Positions 1 through 4,926 of a DNA stretch of 6,688 bases are shown in pieces. How positions within the stretch are numbered: the stretch's first letter is position 1; each line of letters starts with the position of its first letter. Where the stretch lies: the NCBI GenBank assembly GCA_018970965.1, contig JAGWVG010000097.1, forward strand, positions 1 to 6,688, read 5' to 3'. Both the position numbers and the translations under genes were made by a program. Source of the DNA: Alphaproteobacteria bacterium. Its GTDB lineage: Bacteria; Pseudomonadota; Alphaproteobacteria; Sphingomonadales; Sphingomonadaceae. The notes beneath the pieces were generated by a model that was not told where the DNA came from, did not search any database, and was given only the letters and a program-made list of their open reading frames with translations.

Positions 1-135
1 CACAGCGCATCTATGCCCGAAAATGCCGAAAGATACAATATAACATTCAAATCCAGAGAGACTTTGAATCCTGTCATTTGGCCTGACCCAAGAGGGGGGC
101 TTTGCGCCGCTTTCTCCTGCGCTTATAGCCGCGCC
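1..135 (+). promoter_or_regulatory. Leader region of ctaA with overlapping -10-like boxes
   Basis: No gene is visible here. The reading frame of ctaA stays open up to an ATG at 13, but that extension has no family resemblance. Two overlapping -10-like hexamers, TACAAT (34-39) and TATAAC (39-44), each match the sigma-70 consensus at five of six positions, but I see no matching -35 box at normal spacing. No good Shine-Dalgarno sequence lies just before the chosen ctaA start; the G-run at 93-99 is too far away. Confidence 0.25.
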
Positions 136-1167
136 ATGACTCAGCCTCTTGCTCGCCCCAATGCCATTGCCAATTGGCTCTTCACGGTTGCCAGCCTTGT
201 GTTTTTGATGGTTGTGGTCGGTGGCATCACGCGTCTGACCGAATCGGGCCTGTCGATCACGGAATGGAAACCCATTACCGGCGCCATTCCACCGTTGACG
301 GATGCAGACTGGCAAGAGGCGTTTCGCAAATATCAGCAAATCCCCGAATATCAGTTGCTCAATCAGGGGATGAGCTTGTCGCAATTTAAGTTCATCTTTT
401 TTTGGGAATGGGTGCACCGCCTGCTGGGCCGGGTGATTGGTTTGGCCTTTGCTTTGCCGCTCCTCTGGTTTGCCGCGAAGCGCGCTATTCCCCAAGGCTA
501 TGGCCTGCGCTTGGTTGCCCTGTTGGCGCTTGGCGGTTTGCAAGGTGCCATTGGCTGGTGGATGGTTGCCTCGGGCCTCGTTGATCGCACAGATGTCAGC
601 CATTATCGGCTCGCCACGCATTTGCTGACGGCGCTCTTCATCCTTTCAGGCCTTGTCTGGACGGCGCTGGATTTGAAAGGGGTGGCACGCGATGCGGCAA
701 CACCGCCTGCGCGCCTGACCGGCTTTTCAGTGGGTGTGGCCGCTGTGCTGGCAGTCCAGTTGCTTTTTGGGGCCTATACAGCGGGCCTCAATGCCGGCTT
801 GGCGTCAAGCGACTGGCCATTGATGAACAGCGATGCAGGTCAATTTTTGCCGCAGCCCAATCTTGAGGGCAGCGCCTTTTATGTGCTGACCAATGATCCC
901 TTTGTGATCCACTTTTTCCATCGCTGGTGGGCATGGGCTGTGGTGATCGCGTTGGTGCTGCTGGCGCGGCGGGTGAAGGCGGCAGGCGTCCGGCCAGCCT
1001 CAATGGCCATTCATGCCGCCTTTGGCACGCAAATCCTGCTGGGCATCGCGACGGTGATGACGCACGTAAACATCCCCCTTGCAGTGCTGCACCAGGCAGT
1101 TGGTGCGCTTGTTGTTGGCACAACTGTGTGGGGGCTGCACATCTTGGGTCGCCGCCCGGTGATGTGA
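136..1167 (+). CDS. ctaA: Heme A synthase (COX15/CtaA family)
   Basis: This inner-membrane enzyme oxidises the C8 methyl group of heme O to the formyl group of heme A, the cofactor of aa3-type cytochrome c oxidases. With the start at 136 the protein has 343 residues and about eight hydrophobic segments (roughly 13-31, 96-113, 124-145, 161-178, 195-213, 263-279, 289-308, 314-333). The four conserved heme-binding histidines appear as EWVHR (H94), RLATH (H162), FFHR (H262) and VLHQ (H319). The family stretch ending SSDWPLM lies at 224-230. There is no cysteine in the protein, so it belongs to the proteobacterial/mitochondrial type that lacks the extracytoplasmic cysteine pair of Bacillus CtaA. 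An upstream in-frame ATG at 13 would add 41 residues of non-family sequence; I reject it because the protein from 136 begins like other family members, just before the first membrane helix. It precedes rplM by 133 bases. Confidence 0.93.
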   Translation: MTQPLARPNAIANWLFTVASLVFLMVVVGGITRLTESGLSITEWKPITGAIPPLTDADWQEAFRKYQQIPEYQLLNQGMSLSQFKFIFFWEWVHRLLGRVIGLAFALPLLWFAAKRAIPQGYGLRLVALLALGGLQGAIGWWMVASGLVDRTDVSHYRLATHLLTALFILSGLVWTALDLKGVARDAATPPARLTGFSVGVAAVLAVQLLFGAYTAGLNAGLASSDWPLMNSDAGQFLPQPNLEGSAFYVLTNDPFVIHFFHRWWAWAVVIALVLLARRVKAAGVRPASMAIHAAFGTQILLGIATVMTHVNIPLAVLHQAVGALVVGTTVWGLHILGRRPVM

Positions 1168-1206
1168 CCGGTATTATTTTACCCGTTTGAAGACCCCTGC
1201 GAATCC

Positions 1207-1212
1207 TTGACT
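1207..1212 (+). promoter_or_regulatory. Possible -35 box upstream of rplM
   Basis: TTGACT matches the sigma-70 -35 consensus at five of six positions and lies between ctaA and rplM. No convincing -10 hexamer sits 16-18 bases downstream (that stretch reads about CAAAAGGG), so this is only a candidate. If used, transcription would start near 1242, at the foot of the hairpin described next. A GAATC site (1201-1205), the GANTC target of alphaproteobacterial CcrM methylases, lies just before it. Confidence 0.25.
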
Positions 1213-1243
1213 TAAATGCAGCTACCTGCAAAAGGGCCGCCAT

Positions 1244-1280
1244 CGCCGCTGCCCTATGGGGCGGCGCGTTTTTGTTTTTT
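1244..1280 (+). terminator. Hairpin with T-rich tail between ctaA and rplM (terminator or attenuator)
   Basis: CGCCGC (1244-1249) pairs with GCGGCG (1261-1266). Inside it CCC (1252-1254) pairs with GGG (1258-1260) around a TAT loop, with a two-base TG bulge. Two T-runs follow at once: TTTTT (1269-1273) and TTTTTT (1275-1280). The layout is that of an intrinsic terminator for ctaA. It ends only five bases before the ribosome binding site of rplM, so it may instead be a leader attenuator of the L13-S9 operon. An upstream GCCGCC (1236-1241) could pair with GGCGGC (1260-1265) and compete for the same 3' arm. Confidence 0.55.
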
Positions 1281-1300
1281 CGTCAAGAGGACGCACTTTT

Positions 1301-1780
1301 ATGAAGGCGCTCACCCGCATCACCAAGCCGGCGAAACCGGCAGAGGTCGAAAAGCAGTGGCACATCATCGACGCCGAAGGCCTCGTTGTGGGCCGCGTTG
1401 CCACGATCATCGCAAACATTCTGCGCGGCAAGCATAAGCCGAGCTTCACTCCGCACGTTGATTGCGGTGACAATGTCATCGTCATCAATGCTGACAAGGT
1501 GCGCTTCACTGGCCGCAAGCTGGGCCAGAAGGTCTATTACAAGCACACCGGTTATCCGGGTGGGATCAAGGGCATCACCGCTGGCAAGGTTCTTGAAGGC
1601 CGCTTCCCGGAGCGCGTTCTGGAAAAGGCTGTTGAGCGCATGATCCCGCGGGGTCCGCTGGGCCGTCAGCAGATGCGCAACCTGCGCCTCTATTCGGGCA
1701 CCGAGCATCCGCACGCCGCCCAGAACCCCAATGTCATCGACGTTGGCTCGCTGAACCGTAAGAATAAGGTGGGTGCATAA
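1301..1780 (+). CDS. rplM: 50S ribosomal protein L13
   Basis: L13 is an early-assembling protein of the large ribosomal subunit that binds 23S rRNA. The product has 159 residues against 142 in E. coli; the extra length is mostly at the N-terminus (about 15 residues before the conserved WHIIDAEG at 20-27). The family signature is intact: [12 protein letters not shown] at 111-122, then [16 protein letters not shown] at 128-143. The ATG at 1301 is chosen because AAGAGGA (1285-1291) provides a ribosome binding site about nine bases upstream. An in-frame ATG at 1256 would start inside the hairpin loop and add 15 residues that do not fit the family. The stop codon overlaps the rpsI start by one base (TAATG), so the two genes form an operon and are probably translationally coupled. 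Confidence 0.97.
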   Translation: MKALTRITKPAKPAEVEKQWHIIDAEGLVVGRVATIIANILRGKHKPSFTPHVDCGDNVIVINADKVRFTGRKLGQKVYYKHTGYPGGIKGITAGKVLEGRFPERVLEKAVERMIPRGPLGRQQMRNLRLYSGTEHPHAAQNPNVIDVGSLNRKNKVGA

Positions 1781-2319
1781 TGTCCGACACCGATACCCGT
1801 CAGTCGCTCGCCGATCTGGGTGAGCTCACCAACACCGCTGCTGCTCCGGCTGCTGCTGCTGCGCCTGCAGTTGAAGCGCCTGCTGCACCTGCAGCGCCCG
1901 CTGCTCCGCTGCGTGAGCGTGAAGTTGATGCGCAGGGCCGTTCCTACGCCACGGGCCGTCGTAAGGACGCTGTTGCCCGCGTGTGGGTGAAGCCCGGCAC
2001 CGGCAAGATCACGATCAATGGCCGTGATCAGGAAATCTATTTCGCACGTCCGACGCTGCGTCTCGTCATCAACCAGCCCTTCGGCATTGCCGAACGTGAA
2101 GGTCAGTATGACGTGATCGCCACTGTTAAGGGCGGCGGTCTTTCGGGCCAGGCAGGCGCTGTGAAGCACGGCATCAGCCAGGCACTGACCAAGCAAGAGC
2201 CTGCGCTCCGCTCGGTCGTCAAGAAGGCTGGCTTCCTGACTCGCGATAGCCGCGCTGTTGAGCGTAAGAAGTATGGCCGTGCCAAGGCACGTCGTAGCTT
2301 CCAGTTCTCGAAGCGTTAA
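1780..2319 (+). CDS. rpsI: 30S ribosomal protein S9 with Ala/Pro-rich N-terminal extension
   Basis: S9 belongs to the small-subunit head; its C-terminal tail reaches the P-site tRNA. The product has 179 residues against about 130 in E. coli. The S9 core runs from about residue 55 ([14 protein letters not shown]) to the end, with the [15 protein letters not shown] signature at 118-132 and the conserved basic tail ending in SKR. Residues 20-43 are an almost pure Ala/Pro tract coded by GCT/GCC/GCA/GCG and CCT/CCG-type codons (about 1837-1908). It follows an acidic start (MSDTDT). Extended S9 proteins are usual in alphaproteobacteria, so this is a real part of the gene, not a misplaced start. AAGGTGGG (1766-1773), inside the end of rplM, serves as ribosome binding site. 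It is followed by a strong terminator. Confidence 0.97.
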   Translation: MSDTDTRQSLADLGELTNTAAAPAAAAAPAVEAPAAPAAPAAPLREREVDAQGRSYATGRRKDAVARVWVKPGTGKITINGRDQEIYFARPTLRLVINQPFGIAEREGQYDVIATVKGGGLSGQAGAVKHGISQALTKQEPALRSVVKKAGFLTRDSRAVERKKYGRAKARRSFQFSKR

Positions 2320-2352
2320 TCGCGCGCAGACGAACGGTTGTTCAAGAAACAG

Positions 2353-2383
2353 GGGGTCGCTGGCAACAGCGGCCCCTTTTTCT
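2353..2383 (+). terminator. Intrinsic terminator of the rplM-rpsI operon
   Basis: GGGGTCGCTG (2353-2362) pairs with CAGCGGCCCC (2367-2376) over ten base pairs, one of them a G-U wobble. The loop is GCAA, a stable GNRA tetraloop, and TTTTT follows at once (2377-2381). It lies 33 bases after the rpsI stop codon. Confidence 0.93.
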
Positions 2384-2431
2384 ATACCCTGTTGAGACGG
2401 CTGACAGCATAATGGCCGGTAGGGCTGGCTT

Positions 2432-2791
2432 CTACGCCAGTGGCCTGACCGTTACATATTCATCAATGGATTTGCTGAAGTTACCCAAATACCGGCGCGT
2501 TTTGTCAGTGGGCACAACAAACTTAACCCGCTGGCCATGGGGCGCTGTGATAAAACTCACCCAGTCATTTTTCCGCAACGCAGACAATCTGCGATAGGCA
2601 TAAGTCCGGGTTTGGAATTCTTTGTGGTCCATCACTTGGCCGACAGTGATCTGGCGTCCCTCGTGCCAATCTAAGGCCAACCATGCGAGCAGCAGTTCTT
2701 CATCCCCATCTAGGGCAGTAATCGCCGTATCTTCTCGAAGTCTTTTGATAAGACTCAGGAGGGAAGCGCAATTTTGCGAAATCAAGGGCAC
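2432..2791 (-). CDS. Small winged-helix (MarR-like) DNA-binding protein
   Basis: Probable transcriptional regulator of 119 residues, target unknown. The helix-rich N-terminal half is followed by a turn-helix stretch (TRTYAYRRLSALRKN, about residues 61-75) and a beta-hairpin wing (WVSFITAPHGQRVKFVVP, about 77-94). This order resembles the recognition helix and wing of MarR-type proteins, and the two other regulators in this window. The GTG start at 2791 is chosen because AAGGAG (2806-2801) stands nine bases before it. A TTG 28 codons upstream keeps the frame open but has no ribosome binding site and would lie upstream of the candidate promoter. With the GTG start its length matches the other two regulators. 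The gene is visibly more AT-rich than the ribosomal genes. A weak CTGGC/GCCAG hairpin spans its stop codon without a T-run. Family assignment is inferred from pattern only. Confidence 0.75.
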   Translation of the reverse strand: MPLISQNCASLLSLIKRLREDTAITALDGDEELLLAWLALDWHEGRQITVGQVMDHKEFQTRTYAYRRLSALRKNDWVSFITAPHGQRVKFVVPTDKTRRYLGNFSKSIDEYVTVRPLA

Positions 2792-2800
2792 TTTAGCCCC

Positions 2801-2806
2801 CTCCTT
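2801..2806 (-). promoter_or_regulatory. Strong Shine-Dalgarno sequence fixing a GTG start
   Basis: On the minus strand the sequence reads AAGGAG, then GGGGCTAAA, then GTG (2791-2789). This is a near-perfect match to the anti-Shine-Dalgarno sequence at ideal spacing. It decides for the internal GTG over the upstream TTG. Confidence 0.75.
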
Positions 2807-2829
2807 TACGATGAAAGAGATATGCCGAG

Positions 2830-2858
2830 TGTTTAAAAAACTTTCATTTTTGTGACAA
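2830..2858 (-). promoter_or_regulatory. Candidate sigma-70 promoter of the first winged-helix gene
   Basis: On the minus strand TTGTCA (2858-2853, five of six to the -35 consensus) is followed after exactly 17 bases by TAAACA (2835-2830, three of six to the -10 consensus). Transcription would start near 2823 and give a leader of about 32 bases before the GTG start at 2791. The spacer is AT-rich. Confidence 0.4.
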
Positions 2859-2869
2859 ATTTTGTTTTC

Positions 2870-2884
2870 CTGCAACTTTTGCAG
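2870..2884. promoter_or_regulatory. 15-bp palindrome upstream of the first winged-helix gene (possible operator)
   Basis: CTGCAA and TTGCAG form a perfect 6-bp inverted repeat around CTT. It lies 11 bases upstream of the candidate -35 box, centred about 54 bases before the predicted transcription start. Such a site suits a dimeric winged-helix regulator, possibly the product of the adjacent gene. The function is inferred. Confidence 0.35.
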
Positions 2885-2893
2885 AAACGCAAA

Positions 2894-2932
2894 CTTATCT
2901 CATGCGCATCGATCCAGCGCTTATCTATGCGC
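2894..2932. repeat. Pair of near-identical short direct repeats
   Basis: CTTATCTCATGCGC (2894-2907) and CTTATCTATGCGC (2920-2932) differ by one inserted base and are 26 bp apart, start to start. The first contains the 8-bp palindrome ATGCGCAT (2902-2909). They fill the space between the chorismate mutase stop codon and the first winged-helix gene's promoter region. No T-run is present, so this is not an intrinsic terminator. Confidence 0.45.
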
Positions 2933-2940
2933 CTGCGTTT

Positions 2941-3249
2941 TCACCGCGCGTCAAACGCCTCAAGCTCATAGGCAATCGACGCTTCCACCAGCAGCTCCCA
3001 TAACATGGCCGCCGTTTCTTCCGGCCACTGCGCCGCGCGCGCCGCTTGCCGCACATTGGCAATCACTTGGGCCTTGCGTGCTTCGTCGCGCACCATATGG
3101 CGTTCGGGCTTAATCCGGGCGGCGGCACGCATATAGGCAAAACGTTCACCCAACAAACGCGCCAATTCTGCATCAAGGGCATCCACGCCCGCGCGCACTT
3201 CGGCCATTGTGGTGCAGGCCTCTGGTGCGCACACAAGCTTATCCTTCAC
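2941..3249 (-). CDS. Monofunctional AroQ-type chorismate mutase
   Basis: Predicted to convert chorismate to prephenate, the first committed step to phenylalanine and tyrosine. The 102-residue all-helical protein is a single domain with no fused prephenate dehydratase or dehydrogenase. It lines up without gaps over its first half with PchB (isochorismate pyruvate lyase) as I remember it: R19, R36 and K47 match the active-site residues R14, R31 and K42 of PchB. The position matching PchB Q90 (E. coli Q88) is E95, which is Glu in the yeast enzyme. The start is a GTG at 3249 with AAGGG eight bases upstream; a second GTG at 3234 with AAGGA seven bases upstream is equally plausible. It lies 82 bases downstream of a winged-helix gene on the same strand, so cotranscription is possible. 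Pyruvate lyase activity cannot be excluded, but no salicylate genes are visible. Confidence 0.85.
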   Translation of the reverse strand: MKDKLVCAPEACTTMAEVRAGVDALDAELARLLGERFAYMRAAARIKPERHMVRDEARKAQVIANVRQAARAAQWPEETAAMLWELLVEASIAYELEAFDAR

Positions 3250-3331
3250 GATGATGCCCTTCTTTCCTCTGGCGCAAGCTGCTCAGGTGGCGGGCTGATA
3301 GCGGTGTCGCGCCGGGAGGGAAAGAGGTGCC

Positions 3332-3694
3332 TTAGTCGGTCGCGGCCGTGTCTTGCGTCAACACGCGGACTGTGTTGCGCGCAAATTCATCCAGCACTTT
3401 GCGCGCCCAATCCGTCAAATCATATTTGCGGACACGCCGGTCATTTCGGTCATGCTCAACTTTTAGCAATTCACTGCTGACCATCCGCTTTAAGATCAGG
3501 CTGAATGCGGCTGAAGAGGCGCGCGATTTTGCGCGTAAGGCAGCCGAGGCGGTCGGTCCATTTTCATAGAGCCGCATGAGAATTTCAAATTCCGGCGTAA
3601 TCGCGCGGAGGTGGAATGTCTGCTCAACTCGGGTGAGCCCTGCTGTCAATTGGCCCATGGAATATCCAGCTTCTACTTTCAGATTGGGCCCCAT
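3332..3694 (-). CDS. MarR-like winged-helix regulator
   Basis: Probable DNA-binding regulator of 120 residues, target unknown. Residues 33-46 (TPEFEILMRLYENG) fit the helix leading into a winged helix-turn-helix. Residues 57-80 (from SRASSAAF to LLKVE) fit the helix-turn-helix, and 82-93 (DRNDRRVRKYDL) fit the wing, as in the MarR family. It is a visible paralogue of the regulator ending at 4488, which has FEILFFLY and DRRVRNYDL at matching places. The ATG at 3694 has no ribosome binding site. The ATG at 3658 aligns with the start of that paralogue (both begin MG) and would give 108 residues, so it may be the true start. The chorismate mutase gene follows 82 bases downstream on the same strand, with no terminator between. 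An 18-bp palindrome lies upstream. Confidence 0.82.
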   Translation of the reverse strand: MGPNLKVEAGYSMGQLTAGLTRVEQTFHLRAITPEFEILMRLYENGPTASAALRAKSRASSAAFSLILKRMVSSELLKVEHDRNDRRVRKYDLTDWARKVLDEFARNTVRVLTQDTAATD

Positions 3695-3728
3695 CAGGGG
3701 CAGTTTGAGACCAAGGGTCGCAAGTTAA

Positions 3729-3734
3729 TCTATA
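3729..3734 (-). promoter_or_regulatory. Possible -10 box of the second winged-helix gene
   Basis: On the minus strand TATAGA (3734-3729, four of six to consensus) would place transcription start near 3722, 28 bases before the ATG at 3694. The -35 region (about 3752-3758) does not match the consensus but directly adjoins the 18-bp palindrome. That would fit a promoter that depends on an activator. Confidence 0.3.
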
Positions 3735-3755
3735 ACCCGCAAACTGCCTGGTCTG

Positions 3756-3773
3756 TTCCACAAGCATGTGGAA
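3756..3773. promoter_or_regulatory. Perfect 18-bp palindrome, probable regulator binding site
   Basis: TTCCACA and TGTGGAA form a perfect 7-bp inverted repeat around AGCA, between the divergent winged-helix gene (minus strand) and the lipoprotein gene (plus strand). There is no T-run, so it is unlikely to be a terminator. Its centre is about 42 bases upstream of the predicted start of the regulator transcript, a position typical of activator sites at the -35 box. Repression is also possible. Function is inferred from symmetry and position. Confidence 0.5.
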
Positions 3774-3855
3774 ACATTCGACAACCGATCAAGACCCACC
3801 CTTAAACGGACCAAAGTCCTAACAAGGGGTGATATTTTCTATCAGCGCACTGAGA

Positions 3856-3884
3856 TGGACAAATAATGTCAGCACCCATAGACT
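3856..3884 (+). promoter_or_regulatory. Candidate sigma-70 promoter of the lipoprotein gene
   Basis: TGGACA (3856-3861, five of six to the -35 consensus) is followed after exactly 17 bases by TAGACT (3879-3884, four of six to the -10 consensus). Transcription would start near 3891, giving a short leader that still contains the ribosome binding site at 3904-3909. Confidence 0.5.
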
Positions 3885-3915
3885 TGGGGCAGATCCAATT
3901 TCTGGGGAGTTCAAG

Positions 3916-4485
3916 ATGCGTCGTTTCGGCTTGACAATGATGAGTGTACTGGCTGGCCTGACAGCGGCAGGATGCGCGCGAAACGAGCCAATCCAGACAG
4001 ACCGAACTGCCTTTAATTTTGACTCCAGCTATCAGCGGGCGAGCTTTGCTCAGCCGATTGAAACGACCTTTGACCGCACTGTGAAAGTGTTTCGCGAATC
4101 TGGCTATGTGCTGGATATCGTCGATCGTGCGACAGGCCAGATTAGCGGACGGCGCGGCAAGACGGCCGATAAAGGCGGGCGCAATGAAGTGAAGCTGCAA
4201 TTTTTTGCGCTGGTGATGCCGGCTGCCAATCATGGGAGCCAATTGGCGCTCAAGTTTACACAAGTCGCGCGCGTGGGCATTCCCGTGATCAGCGAGGCGC
4301 GCGCGGAAGTGATTTTAAGCCAGCCCGAATTATACGCTTATGTCTTCCGCCGTGTAGATAGCGCGTCGGACGCGGTGGGCGCCGCGCCTGCAGCTGTCTC
4401 CACCCCGGCGGCACCCGCAGAAGGGGCATCTAATGCCAATGCGGATTTGATGCCCGCGGATCCCGCTACGCCGCAGCAGCGTTGA
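3916..4485 (+). CDS. Small predicted lipoprotein of unknown function
   Basis: I do not recognise the family. The 189-residue product begins with a typical lipoprotein signal: MRRF, a hydrophobic stretch, then LTAAGC with the candidate lipidated cysteine at residue 20. The box has Ala where Leu is usual at -3, so lipidation is likely, not certain. Residues 45-150 form one compact region of predicted helix and strand, including TTFDRTVKVFRESGYVLDIVDR and a basic patch, GRRGKTADKGGR, at 78-89. The tail from about 151 is Ala/Pro/Ser-rich and probably disordered. The ATG at 3916 follows GGGGAG (3904-3909) at six bases; an in-frame ATG at 3829 adds 29 residues without signal character. It probably sits in the cell envelope. 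It is divergent from a winged-helix gene and converges on another with two bases between the stop codons. Confidence 0.8.
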   Translation: MRRFGLTMMSVLAGLTAAGCARNEPIQTDRTAFNFDSSYQRASFAQPIETTFDRTVKVFRESGYVLDIVDRATGQISGRRGKTADKGGRNEVKLQFFALVMPAANHGSQLALKFTQVARVGIPVISEARAEVILSQPELYAYVFRRVDSASDAVGAAPAAVSTPAAPAEGASNANADLMPADPATPQQR

Positions 4486-4487
4486 CC

Positions 4488-4817
4488 TCAGTTGGCGTTG
4501 CCGCTGGCGAGCAAGCGGTTTAAATTTTCCGCCAGCAAGGCACGGACATCGGGTGCAAGATCATAATTGCGCACGCGCCGATCGGCTTTGCCCTGTTCAA
4601 CAATCAGCATGCCCTCTTCAGTGAGGCGTTTCAGGGCCTTCACGAAGGCAGCCAGTGACGCACTTGTCGCCTCGAGAACAGTCATCGAGGGCGATGGGCC
4701 ATGGACATAGAGAAAAAAGAGTATCTCAAAATCGAAGGTGACGAGCCGTGTGCCAGTTTCCTTCTCACAGGTTCTCACGAACTCAATCAGACGCATCATA
4801 GACGCAGTTCCCCCCAT
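4488..4817 (-). CDS. MarR-like winged-helix regulator, paralogue of the 3332-3694 gene
   Basis: Probable DNA-binding regulator of 109 residues, target unknown. FDFEILFFLYVHGPS (residues 28-42), a helix-turn-helix stretch (about 50-73, LEATSASLAAFVKALKRL then LIVE) and the wing DRRVRNYDL (79-87) run parallel to the regulator ending at 3332. The shared DRRVR-x-YDL motif makes paralogy likely. The ATG at 4817 has no clear ribosome binding site. Internal ATGs at 4799 and 4796 lie behind a G-rich stretch and would shorten the protein by six or seven residues. It lies 109 bases downstream of purC on the same strand, so it may be read through from purC. Its stop codon is two bases from that of the convergent lipoprotein gene, and no terminator fits between them. 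Confidence 0.82.
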   Translation of the reverse strand: MGGTASMMRLIEFVRTCEKETGTRLVTFDFEILFFLYVHGPSPSMTVLEATSASLAAFVKALKRLTEEGMLIVEQGKADRRVRNYDLAPDVRALLAENLNRLLASGNAN

Positions 4818-4906
4818 ATGCGGGGCGGTTTACGCATAACGCGATGCCTGCGTCATTGCCAAAATGTGACGATGATTCAGACAGGTATTTCTGCGACTTA
4901 GCGCAA

Positions 4907-4919
4907 GGCCGTAACGGCC
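4907..4919. repeat. Short hairpin downstream of purC
   Basis: GGCCG (4907-4911) and CGGCC (4915-4919) form a 5-bp stem around TAA. The 9-base CTTAGCGCA occurs on both sides (4897-4905 and 4926-4934), the second copy overlapping the purC stop codon. On the minus strand the hairpin follows purC but has no T-run, so as a terminator it would be weak or factor-dependent. Confidence 0.3.
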
Positions 4920-4926
4920 ACTTCGC

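Noticed and set aside
13..135. N-terminal extension of heme A synthase from ATG 13
   Set aside because: The 41 added residues show no family resemblance and no membrane character; the protein from 136 starts like known members.
1837..1908. The GCT-rich repeat as a microsatellite or CRISPR-like array
   Set aside because: It is in-frame Ala/Pro coding sequence of rpsI with no spacer-repeat layout.
1690..2196. 168-codon minus-strand open frame opposite rplM/rpsI
   Set aside because: It lies antisense to two clearly real ribosomal protein genes and has no recognisable domain.
2411..2450. Hairpin around the first winged-helix stop codon (CTGGC/GCCAG) as a terminator
   Set aside because: The stem is only five base pairs and no T-run follows on either strand.
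3790..3825. GGAC-CAAA-GTCC mini-hairpin
   Set aside because: Only four base pairs; expected by chance in a region of this size.
3802..4263. 153-codon minus-strand open frame opposite the lipoprotein gene
   Set aside because: The opposite strand has a signal peptide, a ribosome binding site and a promoter; this frame has none and its composition is that of a shadow.
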